In this document: one piece after another, positions 37,140-48,315 of the stretch
How the letters are laid out: each line of letters opens with the position of its first letter
Numbering within the stretch: position 1 is the stretch's first letter
Assembly (NCBI GenBank): GCA_026225945.1
Contig: JAMJFZ010001264.1
Coordinates: 517,001 to 581,000, forward strand
From: Cricetomys ansorgei
Taxonomy: Eukaryota; Chordata; Mammalia; Rodentia; Nesomyidae
Direction: 5' to 3'
DNA length: 64,000 nt
The notes under the pieces: generated by a model
Told to the model about the DNA's origin: nothing
The model's input: the letters and a program-made list of their open reading frames with translations, nothing else
Databases searched by the model: none
Made by a program: the position numbers and the translations under genes

Positions 37140-40100
37140 AGTGTGGGCCCATAGAGCTGAGGGAAGGTAAGGCTCTGTGGGGTGTGTGAGAAGGGTACAT
37201 CCCACGAGTCCACAGTCTCTATAGAGCTTGGGCTTAGCAATCAGCAGCCAATTCTAGCTGAGACAGGGGGGAAATGCAGAAGGGACCATAAGCTGGACCT
37301 CTTGCAGCAAAGGAAGGAGCAGAAGTCACAGAAGTATAAAGGCCTTAGATCGGGGATACAAGGCTTAACGGAAAATGGAAATTGTGCTAAAGTTTAATTA
37401 TGTGTCTGAATGCTGAGTGAGAAAGGGCACTGCAAGTTAGCCTGTGGCCTAGGGGACCCACGTTTACATTTCTGAATTTTTCACAAAGGCATGAATATTT
37501 CAAAGGTCACTCTCAGAGAGAGGAGGCAGAATGCAGAGATAGGGTTGTTTCCCTAAGGATACCGGACGCAGAGTATGAGATTAACCTCTTGTTGGTGGCT
37601 TTTTCTCAGCACAACAGTTAAGACTAAAGAATGGGTACAGCAAGACTAAATAAAAATCTTTCCTTTACCTTTTCTGTCTACTCTCTATTTTCCTTGCTTT
37701 CTCATCAAATTACCAAATCAGTCACTGTCACTAGTCACATGACACTCTGCTCTGTGTCCTGGCTACTTCGTTTTGCTATTGGAGCTTGGATTCTACTGGT
37801 GTTTTCTCAGCGTTTTGGATCAAGCTGGTTTAAGGATGCAGTTCATATGCTTTGCAATTTGATTTCTAGAAAAAAAAATAGAATACTAAAAAGATGGAAG
37901 GCTAGATTAACTGAGCTTTTGAGGGACCAGGACAGCTATCTCATTCCGGCAGGCGAGGCCTCTGCTGCCTCCTTAGAAGGAAGGTCTATACCCCACTATG
38001 GCAATGGGGTATGAGTGCACTTGTGCATAAGCACAGTAGAAAATCAGAGAGGACAGAGTTGTACAGTAGCATCCTTTTGTGTTTTAATTTATAAGAGAAG
38101 AAAGATTTTATTTTGAACTTTAATTTCTCTCTGGGTATTTATTAAAGGGAGATTCATATCCGAGTACATGCCAGCACTGGGGGCTTTTATGTTACGAAGG
38201 AATGATGCTGATAACTGCTGAGCTGCATTAGAAATCTGGCTGGCTAGTGAGGCATAGGGCAGTGACTTTGGCCTGAGGCACAGTGAAACAAATGTTAATG
38301 ACTGATCCACGTGATCTACCCAAACCCATCTGAATTAGGCCTTGCCTGGGTCCCAGGAAGACAGACAAAGACAGTGGCTCTCCAAAGTATGTGACCCTGG
38401 GTAGCACTGCTGTCCCAATCCTTTACGATTTCTCTTCCTTCACCTCCCACGACCCTTGGAGATCAAGGAAGTCTACCTGAGGTAGGAAGCCATAGACTAC
38501 ACCCCTCTAGGCATGGTGGCCCCCTTGCTATACTTTTACCTTATGCCTATGTTTTAGTTTCTATGCAGGACTAATATGTCCTGCATAGACATGTTGCTAC
38601 ATGTCTTCATTCTTCCCTCTGGGCCTATGCTCAGAGGGCCAGGTTAGGCACAGGGTTCTTGAGTCCCCCCCCGTGGGCAACTCCATAAAGCTGAGTTCTT
38701 GCGCCACTTCTCACAGAATGACATGAACGCAGAAGAGCCAACAGATATAGCATGGTATTTTGCTGCATTTCTTTTTCCAAAGTGTAAATTGGCACAAATT
38801 TACAAGGATATGTGGGAATGTATGCATTATGAGAGTGGGCAGACAAGATTCTGCAATTCAGATCATCTATGGTCTAGGCGGTATCTACCCTGTACAAACG
38901 CTGGACTCTGGTCTTCCATGTGAGGCAAGGTCTTTTGAAGTGTGGTTCAGTCAGGAGGGAGAACATTTCAAATAATACTTTCGTTTTTGTACAAGAGGTA
39001 TGGGGGATCCAAGATAGAGGTGCTGTCCATAAGTACCCCTCCAGAAGACTCCCAATCTGCCTGTTCCTTGACCTTTCAGAACAATGAACAATAGGATTTT
39101 GTTGTTTATAAATTATATAGTGTGAGATGCTTTGTTACAGCATGAATGAACAAGTAACAGCCTACATTCTCTTAGATGATGGCTGGCCACCAGCCATGAT
39201 TCTTTGAGGCAGTGATATGAGCACAAAGGTGTGACTTTCTGAAGGTGCAGACAAGGCTGATGTCACTCTCAGTAGTTCCCCCCTCCTAGTGACCATAGGT
39301 TTGGTGCTACGGCCCATGTTTAGAACCACTTGGCAGATGTTGGTGAACAGGTTTGCTTGGCTCGTTTTTTATTTCCCATCTTCACATTTCCGTAAAAAAG
39401 GAACTTCTGTTTCCCCTCCCTTGAGAGCGCAGTCTTGGGCCGGACACGTCTAGATCCCAGTGTACCCCTTCTCAACTATCTCTACTGAGGCATAATGTAG
39501 GCTTGTCTAGAATGGTGGCTAGTAATATTTTCACTGGGAATGTGTCTGCTCGATGATATAGACATGTGGGCTTATCTTTGGTTTTCAGTCCTGGTCACTT
39601 GGCCAGCCATTCAGAAAGTTAGTGTGTGGAGTTACTGCCAGGAAGTGACTTTCTAGCTGGGGAATCATTGTCCAGGCTTTCACCGTTATTCCTATACCTT
39701 ACATTTAGAAATGTCTATGCAAGACTCGGTCAAGGTTTTTATGAAATGGGTAAGCCTCCTTTGCACTCCTTCCTCCTGCTGGCTAAGTGTGGAAGATGAC
39801 ACACACTTGAATGATGAGCCACAAAGCAGCTGCCTGGTCCCTAGGTGCCCCCTTATTGGGAGGAGGCACCCTGAAACACGTTTTTAAATTCTTACATGGT
39901 AGGAAATATATTTGATTTGTATTTGAGGCATTGCACACTTTTGGTTTATTCCTTCCAGTAGTTTTATATGGCTCCAGTAAATTCTAATGAATGTGGTATG
40001 TGGGTGAATTAGGTCTAAATGTCCCCAAATAATTGGAAAAGAACTTAGTCTGAGTGTGCCTTTCACATGAAAATGGTCTATGCTTAAATTTGAAGGAAGC

Positions 40101-40389
40101 ACCTGAGCCTTTTGATTTGGTCTCTGATGAGATTTCCAAAATCATTTATGGATTATTAAGCATTACTTTCCCAAGGTCATTGACACTTAAGTTGTTCAGT
40201 AGAGAAAAAATGAAAATTTAACTCATGCCATTTCTTTGTTGGTCTAGTTTTTGTTGATTGGAATTGTGACCGTGATGGGGGTGTGGGTATGTGGTGGCTA
40301 CCTCGTCTTTCAACTGTCCTCCTTGGAGACATAAAGCATAAAAATGGAAAATTAATGCTTGCTTAGACCTGTGCTTTTGGAGGGACAAT

Positions 40390-40399
40390 CTGTCAATCA
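40390..40399 (-). promoter_or_regulatory. Exact PBX-MEIS composite motif TGATTGACAG
   Basis: CTGTCAATCA on the plus strand, extended to ATTGATTGACAG on the minus strand. It lies about 600 bp past the Pbx1 distal poly(A) site. Confidence 0.35.
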
Positions 40400-40981
40400 A
40401 TAGCTAGGCAAGTAGATCCATCTCACTCCAAAGGAACATGGGGTTGAAGGCAGGGACATGCACTTAAAGTGTGGATGCTAAAACACTGCAAATACCGACT
40501 GACAGATGGTAACCTAGGCCAGGGGCCCAGTGGATACAGACAAATGATCAGGCTGAATGCTTCAATGGGATGGTACACATAAGCCCATCGCAGGTGAGCA
40601 GATTAGCTGGGGAGACATCTAGAATACTTCAGAGAGTCCACAAGCATTAGCCATAACCTGGATTCTTTCCCTTGAAACATCTCTTGGGAATCACAATTTC
40701 CTTTATGACCAGATCATTCCAGGTAAAGGAAAAGCTCTCACTGGGCAAATAGTCATGACTTAGAGAACAGATGAGTTGCTCTACCCTCCTCCAGCAGAGC
40801 TGATTTTCTTATGTCTCCCTCCCTTCATCCCGCCCTCCCTCCTTCCTTTTGCGAAGCTGGTGGTTTAGACTTTGCTACTGTTCCAGACCTTTAAATTGTT
40901 GATGAGGGCATCATTTGTGAGCACAAGTCATAGTAACCCAGACCCACGGAGGGAAGATAAGCTGCCAGAAAAGAAGAAATC

Positions 40982-41036
40982 TACACAAAATACAAGTATA
41001 TGTATATATATTTTGCAACAAAAGAAACTATTTATT
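40982..41036 (-). terminator. Pbx1: Distal poly(A) signal and downstream element of Pbx1
   Basis: AATAAA at 41031-41036 (minus strand) is followed by a U-rich stretch, probable cleavage near 41010-41020, and the GU-rich element TTGTATTTTGTGTAG at 40982-40996. Other minus-strand AATAAA hexamers at 41329-41334 and 42688-42693 lack a comparable downstream element. Confidence 0.7.
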
Positions 41037-41406
41037 TGGAATCTGCATTACCAGTACAAATTAGGAGACTGTAAAACCTACATCGTGTTAGTATCATTAG
41101 AGAACACAAAAGGTCAGCTGGAATCAAAAGGGACAGAGGCCTGTGCTCTCACAGAAGCAGAAAAGCTTAAACTTTCAAAACCAAAGTAGAGCAGAGCTTT
41201 GCAGGTTTATACTCTCAATAATAAGGGGACAAGGTGGGGGAATAAAACCAACAACCAAAGGAAAGCACTTCAAAATGAAAGCCCCAAAGGGAAGAAGTTA
41301 TAAAGAGAAGGGAGGGGGAATTCAATGTTTTATTTTAACAAAAGGAAAAAAAAAGTCTACAAAAAAAAAAAAAAAGTTTCCAGAAAGCTTTGAGCTCGGC
41401 TGGAAA

Positions 41407-41474
41407 GCGCGAAGGTGATGTGAAACGGCGGCCTCTCGTGGGACGGCTTCCTACAGCGGAGTTCCGCGACTCGT
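41407..41474. other. Dense CpG mini-cluster near the end of the Pbx1 3'UTR
   Basis: Ten CpG dinucleotides occur in about 66 bp, surrounded by A/T-rich, CpG-poor sequence. It is too short for a formal CpG island. It may be a conserved or regulatory patch, or a start region for an antisense transcript; no promoter motif is evident. Confidence 0.6.
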
Positions 41475-44324
41475 GAGTTTTGTTTTCCTTCTTCACGCAT
41501 CCAGCTGGAATTCTATCTGATTTCTGAACAATGTTTGAAATGAGAGATGTCCAAAACTGAATGCCTGTCCAACAATATGGCTTTCTTTTTCCCTATTATT
41601 AACACAAACATTCTGATGAAGCCTGCTTTGCGATTTACGTTAAACAGTCAGTCGAATCGGAGGTTGGTAACGAGTGCACTGTCAATGAATCAAAAAATAG
41701 CTTCTTAGCATCAAAACTGCCGCCTTGACTGTGGCTCATCACCACACCAACTCTCCAACCAGAAGCAGGGACTCTGGGTCCCAGGGCTTGCTTCCTAGAT
41801 CTACTGCACTTGGTAACGGTGTGTACCGTGGCAGTACCTTCCGTGAGGTTCTGCTGGGAGAAAAATCCTGTCTTGTTGGAAGCATTCTCTTGGGCTGTTG
41901 GTATTAACCAGGGAGAAAGAAAGTCCTTGATTGCGACATTCAGAATCAACAAAGGCAAAGGCCTTTCCTTTCAGTGTAAGAAATCCCCTGCACAGACTGT
42001 GAGTTTTTAAGGAAGCAAGTCCCTGCCTCATTATCTCAGGCACCACAAGAGTGCCACATACCCTGGGTATGCAAGAAAGCAGGGGCATGTGGGCACAGCC
42101 TTTATCATTGCTTTTGACAGCGACAGAAGCAAAGCAGAGCAAGGAGGTAGCCTCCTCTACCAGGGACCCCTTTCACATCACCTTGTATACATATGTAAGG
42201 AATAAAACCGGCAAGACCCACAATCCTGACAGTGGAAACAAGCAACCCCCCTCAAATAAACAGAACCAAAATAACATAAAAGGGTTTTTTTTTTTTTGTA
42301 TTTTTTAAGTGCAGGAATAAAGAAACGAAAAAGAATCTGTTTCTGGGTCTCAAAATTAATAAACATAACGTGTTAGGTTACACCTATTATGCTCACTATT
42401 CCAACTGTATTTTTTCCTTTTTTTTCCCTTTTTTTCTTTTTTTAGTTTACAAAATGAATTATGATCACTTTTAAACATTGGGAAAGAAGAAATGGAAATA
42501 CACAACTTGACACTTTTCTAGCATTCTTGAACTAATTCACAAATGCAAGAAAATAAAAAGAAAAATGGGGGGGATGAGGAACATAGGTAGCTTGGTGTTA
42601 AAAACTAATGCAGGAATGATGCATTGTCACAGAGAAGGGAAACGTCCCCCTCCTGTTTTGCGTGCTATGAGGGTCATTTTTAAAATTTTTATTATAAACA
42701 CTATTAAATTCAGACCGCTTTTTTGGTTTTTTTTTTTTCTTTATCTGAATATACAAGAACATTCGTTATCAAATGTTCATCATCAATACTACAAAGAACG
42801 AGACACACGTCGCAAGAAACAATGGGAAATGTTAATAAAGCTGAAAGAATTGTTGAGCGCTTTTTTTTTTTGCTTTTTTTTTTTCTTTTCTAAGGTTTTT
42901 CTCTTTAAATTTGAGTTTCTGTAGTTTTATCTTTTTTTGGTATCGAAGTCAGGTTTTTTTCTGGGCAGAAAAATAAAGAGGAGGAGGAAAGAAGTGAAGA
43001 TAGGTGTGAGAAAAGGCCAAAAATAAAAAAAAAAACAAAAGTACCACTACCACAGGGAGAGAAGTGGAGGAAGGTGCCAGCGGGCAGAACCTCGACCCAG
43101 GAGTCCGTTCTACTCCAGAGGGAAGAGGAGGGGGAGGCGGCGGGGAGAAGTTACAAACAGGCAAGTGCAAGGTCGGCTGCCATTTCTCACGAGAAAATAG
43201 CTATTGTGGAAAATGGAGCACTCCCACTTACACTTAGAACACGAAGGGACCCTGGGGCGCAGTTTTTAGGGGACTCTGGGCATGACCTGATGTGAGTTGC
43301 TAGGGAGCTGAGTTTCTAGAGGCACACTAGGCTGCTAGCTTTCTCTAGCCTTGCTTGACAAGAGAGGTCTGATGGTTGTCATGTTGGAGGTGACAATGGG
43401 CGTGGAGGACAGGCTGCAGGCTGTGTTGGACCTAAAGGAGGCCTAGTGAAGTTTGGGGTGGGGCTCTCAATGGGGATCCTGCCGTCTGTGTGGAGGCAGC
43501 ACCATTTTGACATGTTCCACTCCCTCCCTCCAAGTGATCAGCCTAGATGAGGAGTCATTCTTGTTCCCAAGGGAACCTTTCAGGACCTCCTGTGATTTGC
43601 TCCACGTGAAATGATGTGATCCAACCATGCTTCTATGAGTAGTTCCAGTATATTCCTGCCACAAAGACAAAGATCGCCGGTTCTCATCACTGTATAGACT
43701 TGTGAGGATGTCCCTTCTCGGCATCCCTTCTGAGCAGGGCACAGATGACTAGAAAGTTTTTCTAGTGACCTGGGCCAGATAGACAAATTTTCATTTGCCA
43801 AAATAATTACTTTCTGCGTTCTCTTCAAATACTCATGCCCTCGGTTTCCCAGCGTGCAAACCCTACTCTTCCAAACACACGGGAAGGATGTTTCCTACCC
43901 CTCACTGCAGTGCCATGTGGAGTGTGTGTGACCTTGTGGGCTGCTTCTTCCTAGAAGTCCCTGAAGCAGAGTAGTTGTGGTAAGGACAAGGACTTGCAAG
44001 GCCACATATTGGATTCAAGTAGAAACTACTAAAACCGGGTTCTATTCTTCCTGTCTTTGAATCTCTTCTCTATCCTAAGAAGATAAACAAACCCAAACCC
44101 CAAACCAAATCAGAGCAGAAAGCCTCTAAAGGAACACTCTGTCGTTATGGTGATAACATCAAACCCTGGTGATAACCAGAAATTAGAATGAGAAGCATGT
44201 ATTGTTCTGACCTCGCAGGAAACAGTTCATCATAGAGACATTGCTTTCCATGACCATCAGACCTAGAGATTAAATATGAACAAAACCAGTTTCTTGGGCT
44301 TCTTACAAGCCCCTTGGTGAGCCA

Positions 44325-44470
44325 AGCACAACAATTCCCATTTTACAGATGAAGTGCATGAGGCCCCCGAGATATCTGGCCACAAACCACTTAATCTATT
44401 AGCAAAGCTGCCATCTTTATGGCTGGCAGAGCTGACTGGGAAATCTAAGCTCAGGTTAAATGCAAGGCTA
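44325..44470 (-). repeat. MIR-like fragment inside the Pbx1 3'UTR
   Basis: CAATTCCCATTTTACAGATGAAGTGCATGAGGCCCCCGAGATATCTGGCC...GGCTGGCAGAGCTG matches reverse MIR loosely. Confidence 0.5.
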
Positions 44471-44954
44471 CCTTTCTAGTATTTTTTTTTCCTGTCAGTC
44501 TCATGGTATATAGATCACTGTGATTATTTCACCACCACCACCAACGACAAAAAATCATCATCACCCTTTCTCTATGATTTTTACGTTTTCAAATTAATTA
44601 GTAAAACGTTCATCTGAACCACATACCTAATACCACTCTCTGCTCCAGAGGAATAAGCCAGGACCAAGACCACAGTGTACTATAATGTTTTGAGAAAATA
44701 ATATAATAAAAACGCAAACAAAGCAGCCAGATCCATCATAGGCAGTGTTAGTCCTGTGTGTGGCTCGCTGAGAGCTCCGGGGGTGGTGGGAATGGAAACA
44801 GTTTACACTTGAAACCTGACCTGCATGCTGATAAAGTCCTGTGCATTCCACTGTGGTGGTCAATGCACATCGTGGGTCCTAAAAGCCCCAGGCATGTACT
44901 GCTTCTCTCTAAGGCTTACTGGATAGAGTACTGCGATTGTTAATTGTATGCATT

Positions 44955-45044
44955 TGCACAGGATGCAGTTGCTGGGAGACCAGCTGGAGGTATCCGGGCC
45001 TTCTGTAGGGGAGGTCACTGCTGAAGGGTTAGTAGCATCCTGCC
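44955..45044 (-). pseudogene. Diverged partial duplicate of the Pbx1 C-terminal exon inside its own 3'UTR
   Basis: On the minus strand this 90 bp segment matches 45963-46076 at about 92% over the aligned bases. It keeps the frame [21 protein letters not shown], against [29 protein letters not shown] in the real exon. Five codons (GSVHS, 15 bp) are missing in frame, the asparagine codon AAC is AGC and the stop TGA is TGG. The similarity runs about 20 bp past the stop position (SPSN) and starts inside the exon at GGCAGGATGC, so the acceptor is not included. Sequence on either side is unrelated. It is most simply a short local duplication; whether it is spliced or translated cannot be seen. Confidence 0.85.
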
Positions 45045-45614
45045 GAGCACAGGTGTGAGGTTGTACGTGTGTCCACCTGTGTGTCATACATGTGTGCGCA
45101 CGTTTATGAAGGCACAGTGAAGCCTTTCAGGATGAGACGCCTTCACTCTACAGATGTACCCATCAGATGCCTCTCTTGGACCTGACTTGCATGAGGTTCT
45201 AACATTGCTGCCCAAGGGTTGAATGGTCTCCGTAGACTGTGCCTCTAAGACCAAGAGCTGTGTCTAAAAAGATGAGGAGGCTGTAGGAATCCTGCCCTTG
45301 CTGCTCCTTTTGCCCTCCCCTGCTGCCTCACTTCCTGCCTGGGACACTCGAACCTTTAGAAGCCCAGCTCTGGCAGTCCCCAACAAACACCTGGGTCCAA
45401 AAAGAAGAGGGAGAAATCAGGATTGTTCCCAGAAAGAAGGGGCAAACAGAGACAGAATGGCCTGGAATGAGTGGGGCAGTGTGGTGTATTCCTGCTAAGA
45501 GGTAGTGAGAGTAACAAGAGAGACAGAAGGATTGCCTGTCAACATAGGAATGAGGGCTCCAGGTGAGGTAAACTTGGCTCCTCAAACCACCAGCATGAAG
45601 ACATACAAATAACA

Positions 45615-45620
45615 TTTATT
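45615..45620 (-). terminator. Pbx1: Proximal poly(A) signal AATAAA
   Basis: On the minus strand AATAAA is followed by TGTTATTTGTATGTC and then a GU-rich stretch with TGCTGGTGGTTTG, a favourable downstream element. Use of it would give a 3'UTR of about 400 nt. It lies 38 nt past the end of the open frame that follows the Pbx1 stop codon. Confidence 0.65.
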
Positions 45621-45657
45621 GTTTTCTTTGTAATTTGTTTTTCCTTTTTAAATTCCT

Positions 45658-45996
45658 CTAATTGTTGAAAATATCCTTCAGTGATATAGTAGAGGGCAGG
45701 AACCCGGGGAGTCTAGAACAGAGAACGGGGGCCAGGGGAGATGACAGAAACCAGTCTGACAGCTGGAGGCAGGGAAGGGTGGCTTCTACCCAGAAAAAAG
45801 GGGAAGAGAGTACAAAGAAGTGTCCAGATTGGCTGAAATAGCATCCCAAAGAAGAGAAGAGAAGGAGACTCTTATTGTGTTTGCTGATTGCTTCGAACTC
45901 CAGTCTGACCACTTCAGCGTTGGGAGAGAAACCCCCCCCCTCCTGCCCCTGCCCCAGCTGCGGCACAGGGTCAGCCGGGATGCGATTGCTGGGAGA
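45658..45996 (-). other. 112-codon open frame continuing in frame after the Pbx1 stop
   Basis: I translated the frame codon by codon from the base after TGA to a TAG at 45658-45660: there are 112 sense codons and no stop. The predicted peptide begins SPSNRIPADPVPQLGQGQEG, contains hydrophobic segments (LLLFSSLGCYF, FFVLSSPFFW) and ends LKDIFNN. The stop context is TGA-TCT, which is not the strong CTAG readthrough context. It has no recognisable domain and is listed as a structural observation, not as a gene. Confidence 0.5.
45932..45955 (-). other. G-quadruplex-type motif in the Pbx1 3'UTR
   Basis: On the mRNA strand the sequence is GGGGCAGGGGCAGGA followed by nine G. It fits the G3-N1-7 four-run rule for intramolecular quadruplexes and begins about 40 nt after the stop codon. 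The nine-base homopolymer is also an indel hotspot. Confidence 0.7.
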
Positions 45997-46089
<93 letters not shown>

Positions 46090-46117
46090 CTAGAAGGGAA
46101 AAAGGGAGAGAAGTCAG
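46090..46117 (-). other. Pbx1: Splice acceptor of the Pbx1 last exon
   Basis: Read on the minus strand the tract is CTGACttctctccctttttcccttctag, immediately before the exon. It has a long uninterrupted pyrimidine run, a CAG/TAG-type AG at 46090-46091, and a branch-point-like CTGAC whose A lies about 24 nt upstream of the junction. This rules out a processed pseudogene for the exon copy at 45997-46089. Confidence 0.9.
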
Positions 46118-46404
46118 TCCTCTGTGATCAGGTGGCCTTTTTGAGCAGACAATGACAACGAGGCAACTTGTAGAAGGGACTGGCACCTGGCACATGGGGA
46201 TGCCCACAAAATGGGCACATTAGGGCTGTGGATGATAATATTCCCTCCACCCTCGGATGAATTCATCCTCCCAGCGAGCCTTTGGATCCAGTGCTGACAC
46301 CTCCCACTTGTGGGATGTGTTTGTATTTTTCCAAGACTCTATAATTCAGTGCCGGTCATCTAGAGAGGGACAGCTGTCTTCTAGTCAAGACACGTGGGAG
46401 TTCT

Positions 46405-46560
46405 GTTCTGGTTCTCATCTTGGCAACAACTAGCCATCGATGAGAGGGAAGTGCCTAAACATGGCCGGCTTCGGTTTCCCCTCTGAGGAATAAGAAGGCT
46501 GGCCTAGATGCTTTCTGAAGTTCTTTTTAGCTCTGTGCCCTGTGTGTTTCTGGGATGCCA
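46405..46560 (+). repeat. MIR-family SINE, sense
   Basis: GCCGGCTTCGGTTTCCCCTCTGAGGAATAAGAAGGCTGGCCTAGATGCTTTCTGAAGTTCTTTTTAGCTCTG has the MIR-type core and end. Confidence 0.6.
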
Positions 46561-46784
46561 GGTCCTGGTCTATGACAGGATCTAGACCACCTTTGGTATA
46601 CAGTGATGAGTGAGTATAGTTCACGTCCTCAAGAAAGGAGCTAAGACAAGAGCATGAATGACCTATAATTCAAGACAAAGCTCATCAACAGCAGAGACTG
46701 TTGTTAAGAAGGCGAGGGCTTCCATGGGGGATACTGTGTCTTGTTGGAGCATAATGTACTTCACAGAATATATTATGGGGAAAG

Positions 46785-48315
46785 GGGAAGACTGGACTGG
46801 GAGGATTAAGTTGGGGAAGGGATGGAAGAGAGGGGAAAAGGGAGGGATAACTAACATTAAGTCCATTTAAGGACCACATGGCAACCTGAAACTAAAGAAG
46901 GTTCCTAAAATACATACATAGATGAAAGAAATATAAATGGAGCCACCAAATACTGGGGGAGGCAACACTCCAAATAGACTTCTTATGCCACCAAGGGGAA
47001 CTTCCAGTGCCAGAATAGATTACATCCTCTTGAGTTACTGGCCAAAAGGGCCCCATGGAGAACCCTAATCTTATGTATGTTGTTGCCAAGGTTATTGGTT
47101 GTTCTCTACAAACTGAAGATAAGGTCCTTATAGATAGTCCTTATATCTCATTGAACATAGAGAAATTGAGCTGGTGACTAACTAGAGGCCTCACCCCCAC
47201 TGACTAGAGTTCATATACTGGAACATACTCTCCATGTGACCAGAGGAGAAGGTAATCATCAATCCAGCTACAAACCCTGTGACCTACATTAGTGACCTGC
47301 CTGCAAGATATGGGGATGCAATAGAAGCACAAATGAGTGAGAGTAACCACTCACTCTGATTGGATTTGAGACCCACTCCGTGAGACGGAACCCATGCCTG
47401 ACACTGCTCAGGTGGCCAAGAACCTGAGACTGGATAGACTATGGGCCCAAGGGAAAACCAAATACTATTGTTTTGCTCAAGAAACAAAAGCAAAAAACCT
47501 AGCAACAGAATGACTCCTAAAGACATTCTTCTATAATCGTAGATCAGTGCCTTGTTCCTTCACCTCAGAGAAGCTTCTTCTTGCAGTTCATGGGAACTAA
47601 CTCATAGACCCGCAACTTCAACAACGTGCAGACAATGAGAGATTTTGGTAAACTCAGTCCTCAATGGGAGGTCTTTATCAAACCCTCCTCTTAAGGCTCA
47701 GAGCCCTGTGTGAAAGAGGAGGTGGAATTATTACAAAAGCCAGATGTGGTGGACGAGGAACCAATATCCTCCATACACAGCAGGACTGATGCACATAAGA
47801 ACTAACAGAGACTGTGGCAGTACTCACAGGGCCACACAGGCTCAAGCTGGATGGGGTCCCAGCTCTGAGGGGGAAATGTAGACATGGCTTCTATGGTTAG
47901 GGTTAGGCAACCCCTAACTAAGAAACTACCTTCAATTGGTACCTTCTTGCAAAGGAAGTTATTCTTCTCCAATGAGTCTTACTGGGTATATTAACCACAC
48001 TTAAGGGTGGACTTCATGCTCAACAGTAGATAGCCAACACAAAATTAACTCAATGGTATTTGGTTTTTGTAGACTTTTTGTCTTATATTTCTTTGTTGTT
48101 TTGTTTGTTTGTTTTAGGTTTCAAACTTCGTGTGTGCGTGTGCATGTGTGAGAGTGGGGGTGGTTCTTGTTTTTTTTTTTTTTTTCAAAGGGAAAAGGGG
48201 TATGGGATTGGGTGGGTAGGGGTTTGGGGAGGACCTGGGAGGAGTTTGGAGAGGGGGAAAGCGTGATCAGAATATATTGTATAATTTTCTTTTTCCAAAT
48301 TAAAAAAGACAAAAA
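46785..48315 (+). mobile_element. L1 (Lx-type) 3'UTR, 5' truncated, sense
   Basis: About 1.5 kb follows the murine-lineage L1 3'UTR in order: GGAGCCACCAAATACTGGGGGAGGCAACACTCC, CCTCTTGAGTTACTGGCCAAAAGGGCCCCATGGAGAAC, ACCTGAGACTGGATAGACTATGGGCCCAAGG, AACACAAAATTAACTCAATGGTATTTGG, then GATCAGAATATATTGTATAATTTTC and an A-rich end. There is no ORF2 coding sequence. It lies antisense to Pbx1 transcription, in the intron. Confidence 0.9.

Larger units (their letters stand above)
1..40981. other. Intergenic region downstream of Pbx1
   Basis: No exon, processed gene copy or RNA gene could be supported on either strand. Open frames in this region are short, overlap on both strands and lack family features. 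About a third is recognisable interspersed or simple repeat; the rest is unique. In mammals the stretch between PBX1 and its next neighbour LMX1A is long and gene-poor, which fits. Confidence 0.75.
35803..40981. other. Non-coding unique DNA just downstream of the Pbx1 3' end
   Basis: About 5 kb nearly free of SINE and LINE fossils. Carries the two PBX-type composite motifs listed at 37130 and 40390. Confidence 0.5.
41015..45996 (-). other. Pbx1: Pbx1 3' untranslated region (long form)
   Basis: About 5 kb follow the stop codon without any recognisable coding exon and end at a good poly(A) signal and downstream GU-rich element near 41.0 kb. The stretch is poor in rodent SINEs and L1s compared with its flanks, as expected for a constrained UTR, and contains many A-runs and U-runs (for example around 41345-41375, 42285-42300, 42405-42445, 42728-42740, 42861-42885). 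A MIR-like fragment lies at 44325-44470 and a partial duplicate of the coding exon at 44955-45044. The length agrees with the roughly 7 kb Pbx1 mRNA known in mammals. The 3' boundary is inferred from sequence only; shorter forms ending at the proximal signal at 45.6 kb are also likely. Two minus-strand open frames of about 110 codons (41635-41958 and 41801-42142) have no recognisable content. Confidence 0.8.

Noticed and set aside
45045..45962. Idea that the exon copy is part of a 1 kb tandem duplication
   Set aside because: Sequence downstream of the true exon (below 45960) does not align with that downstream of the copy (below 44955); homology is limited to about 90 bp.
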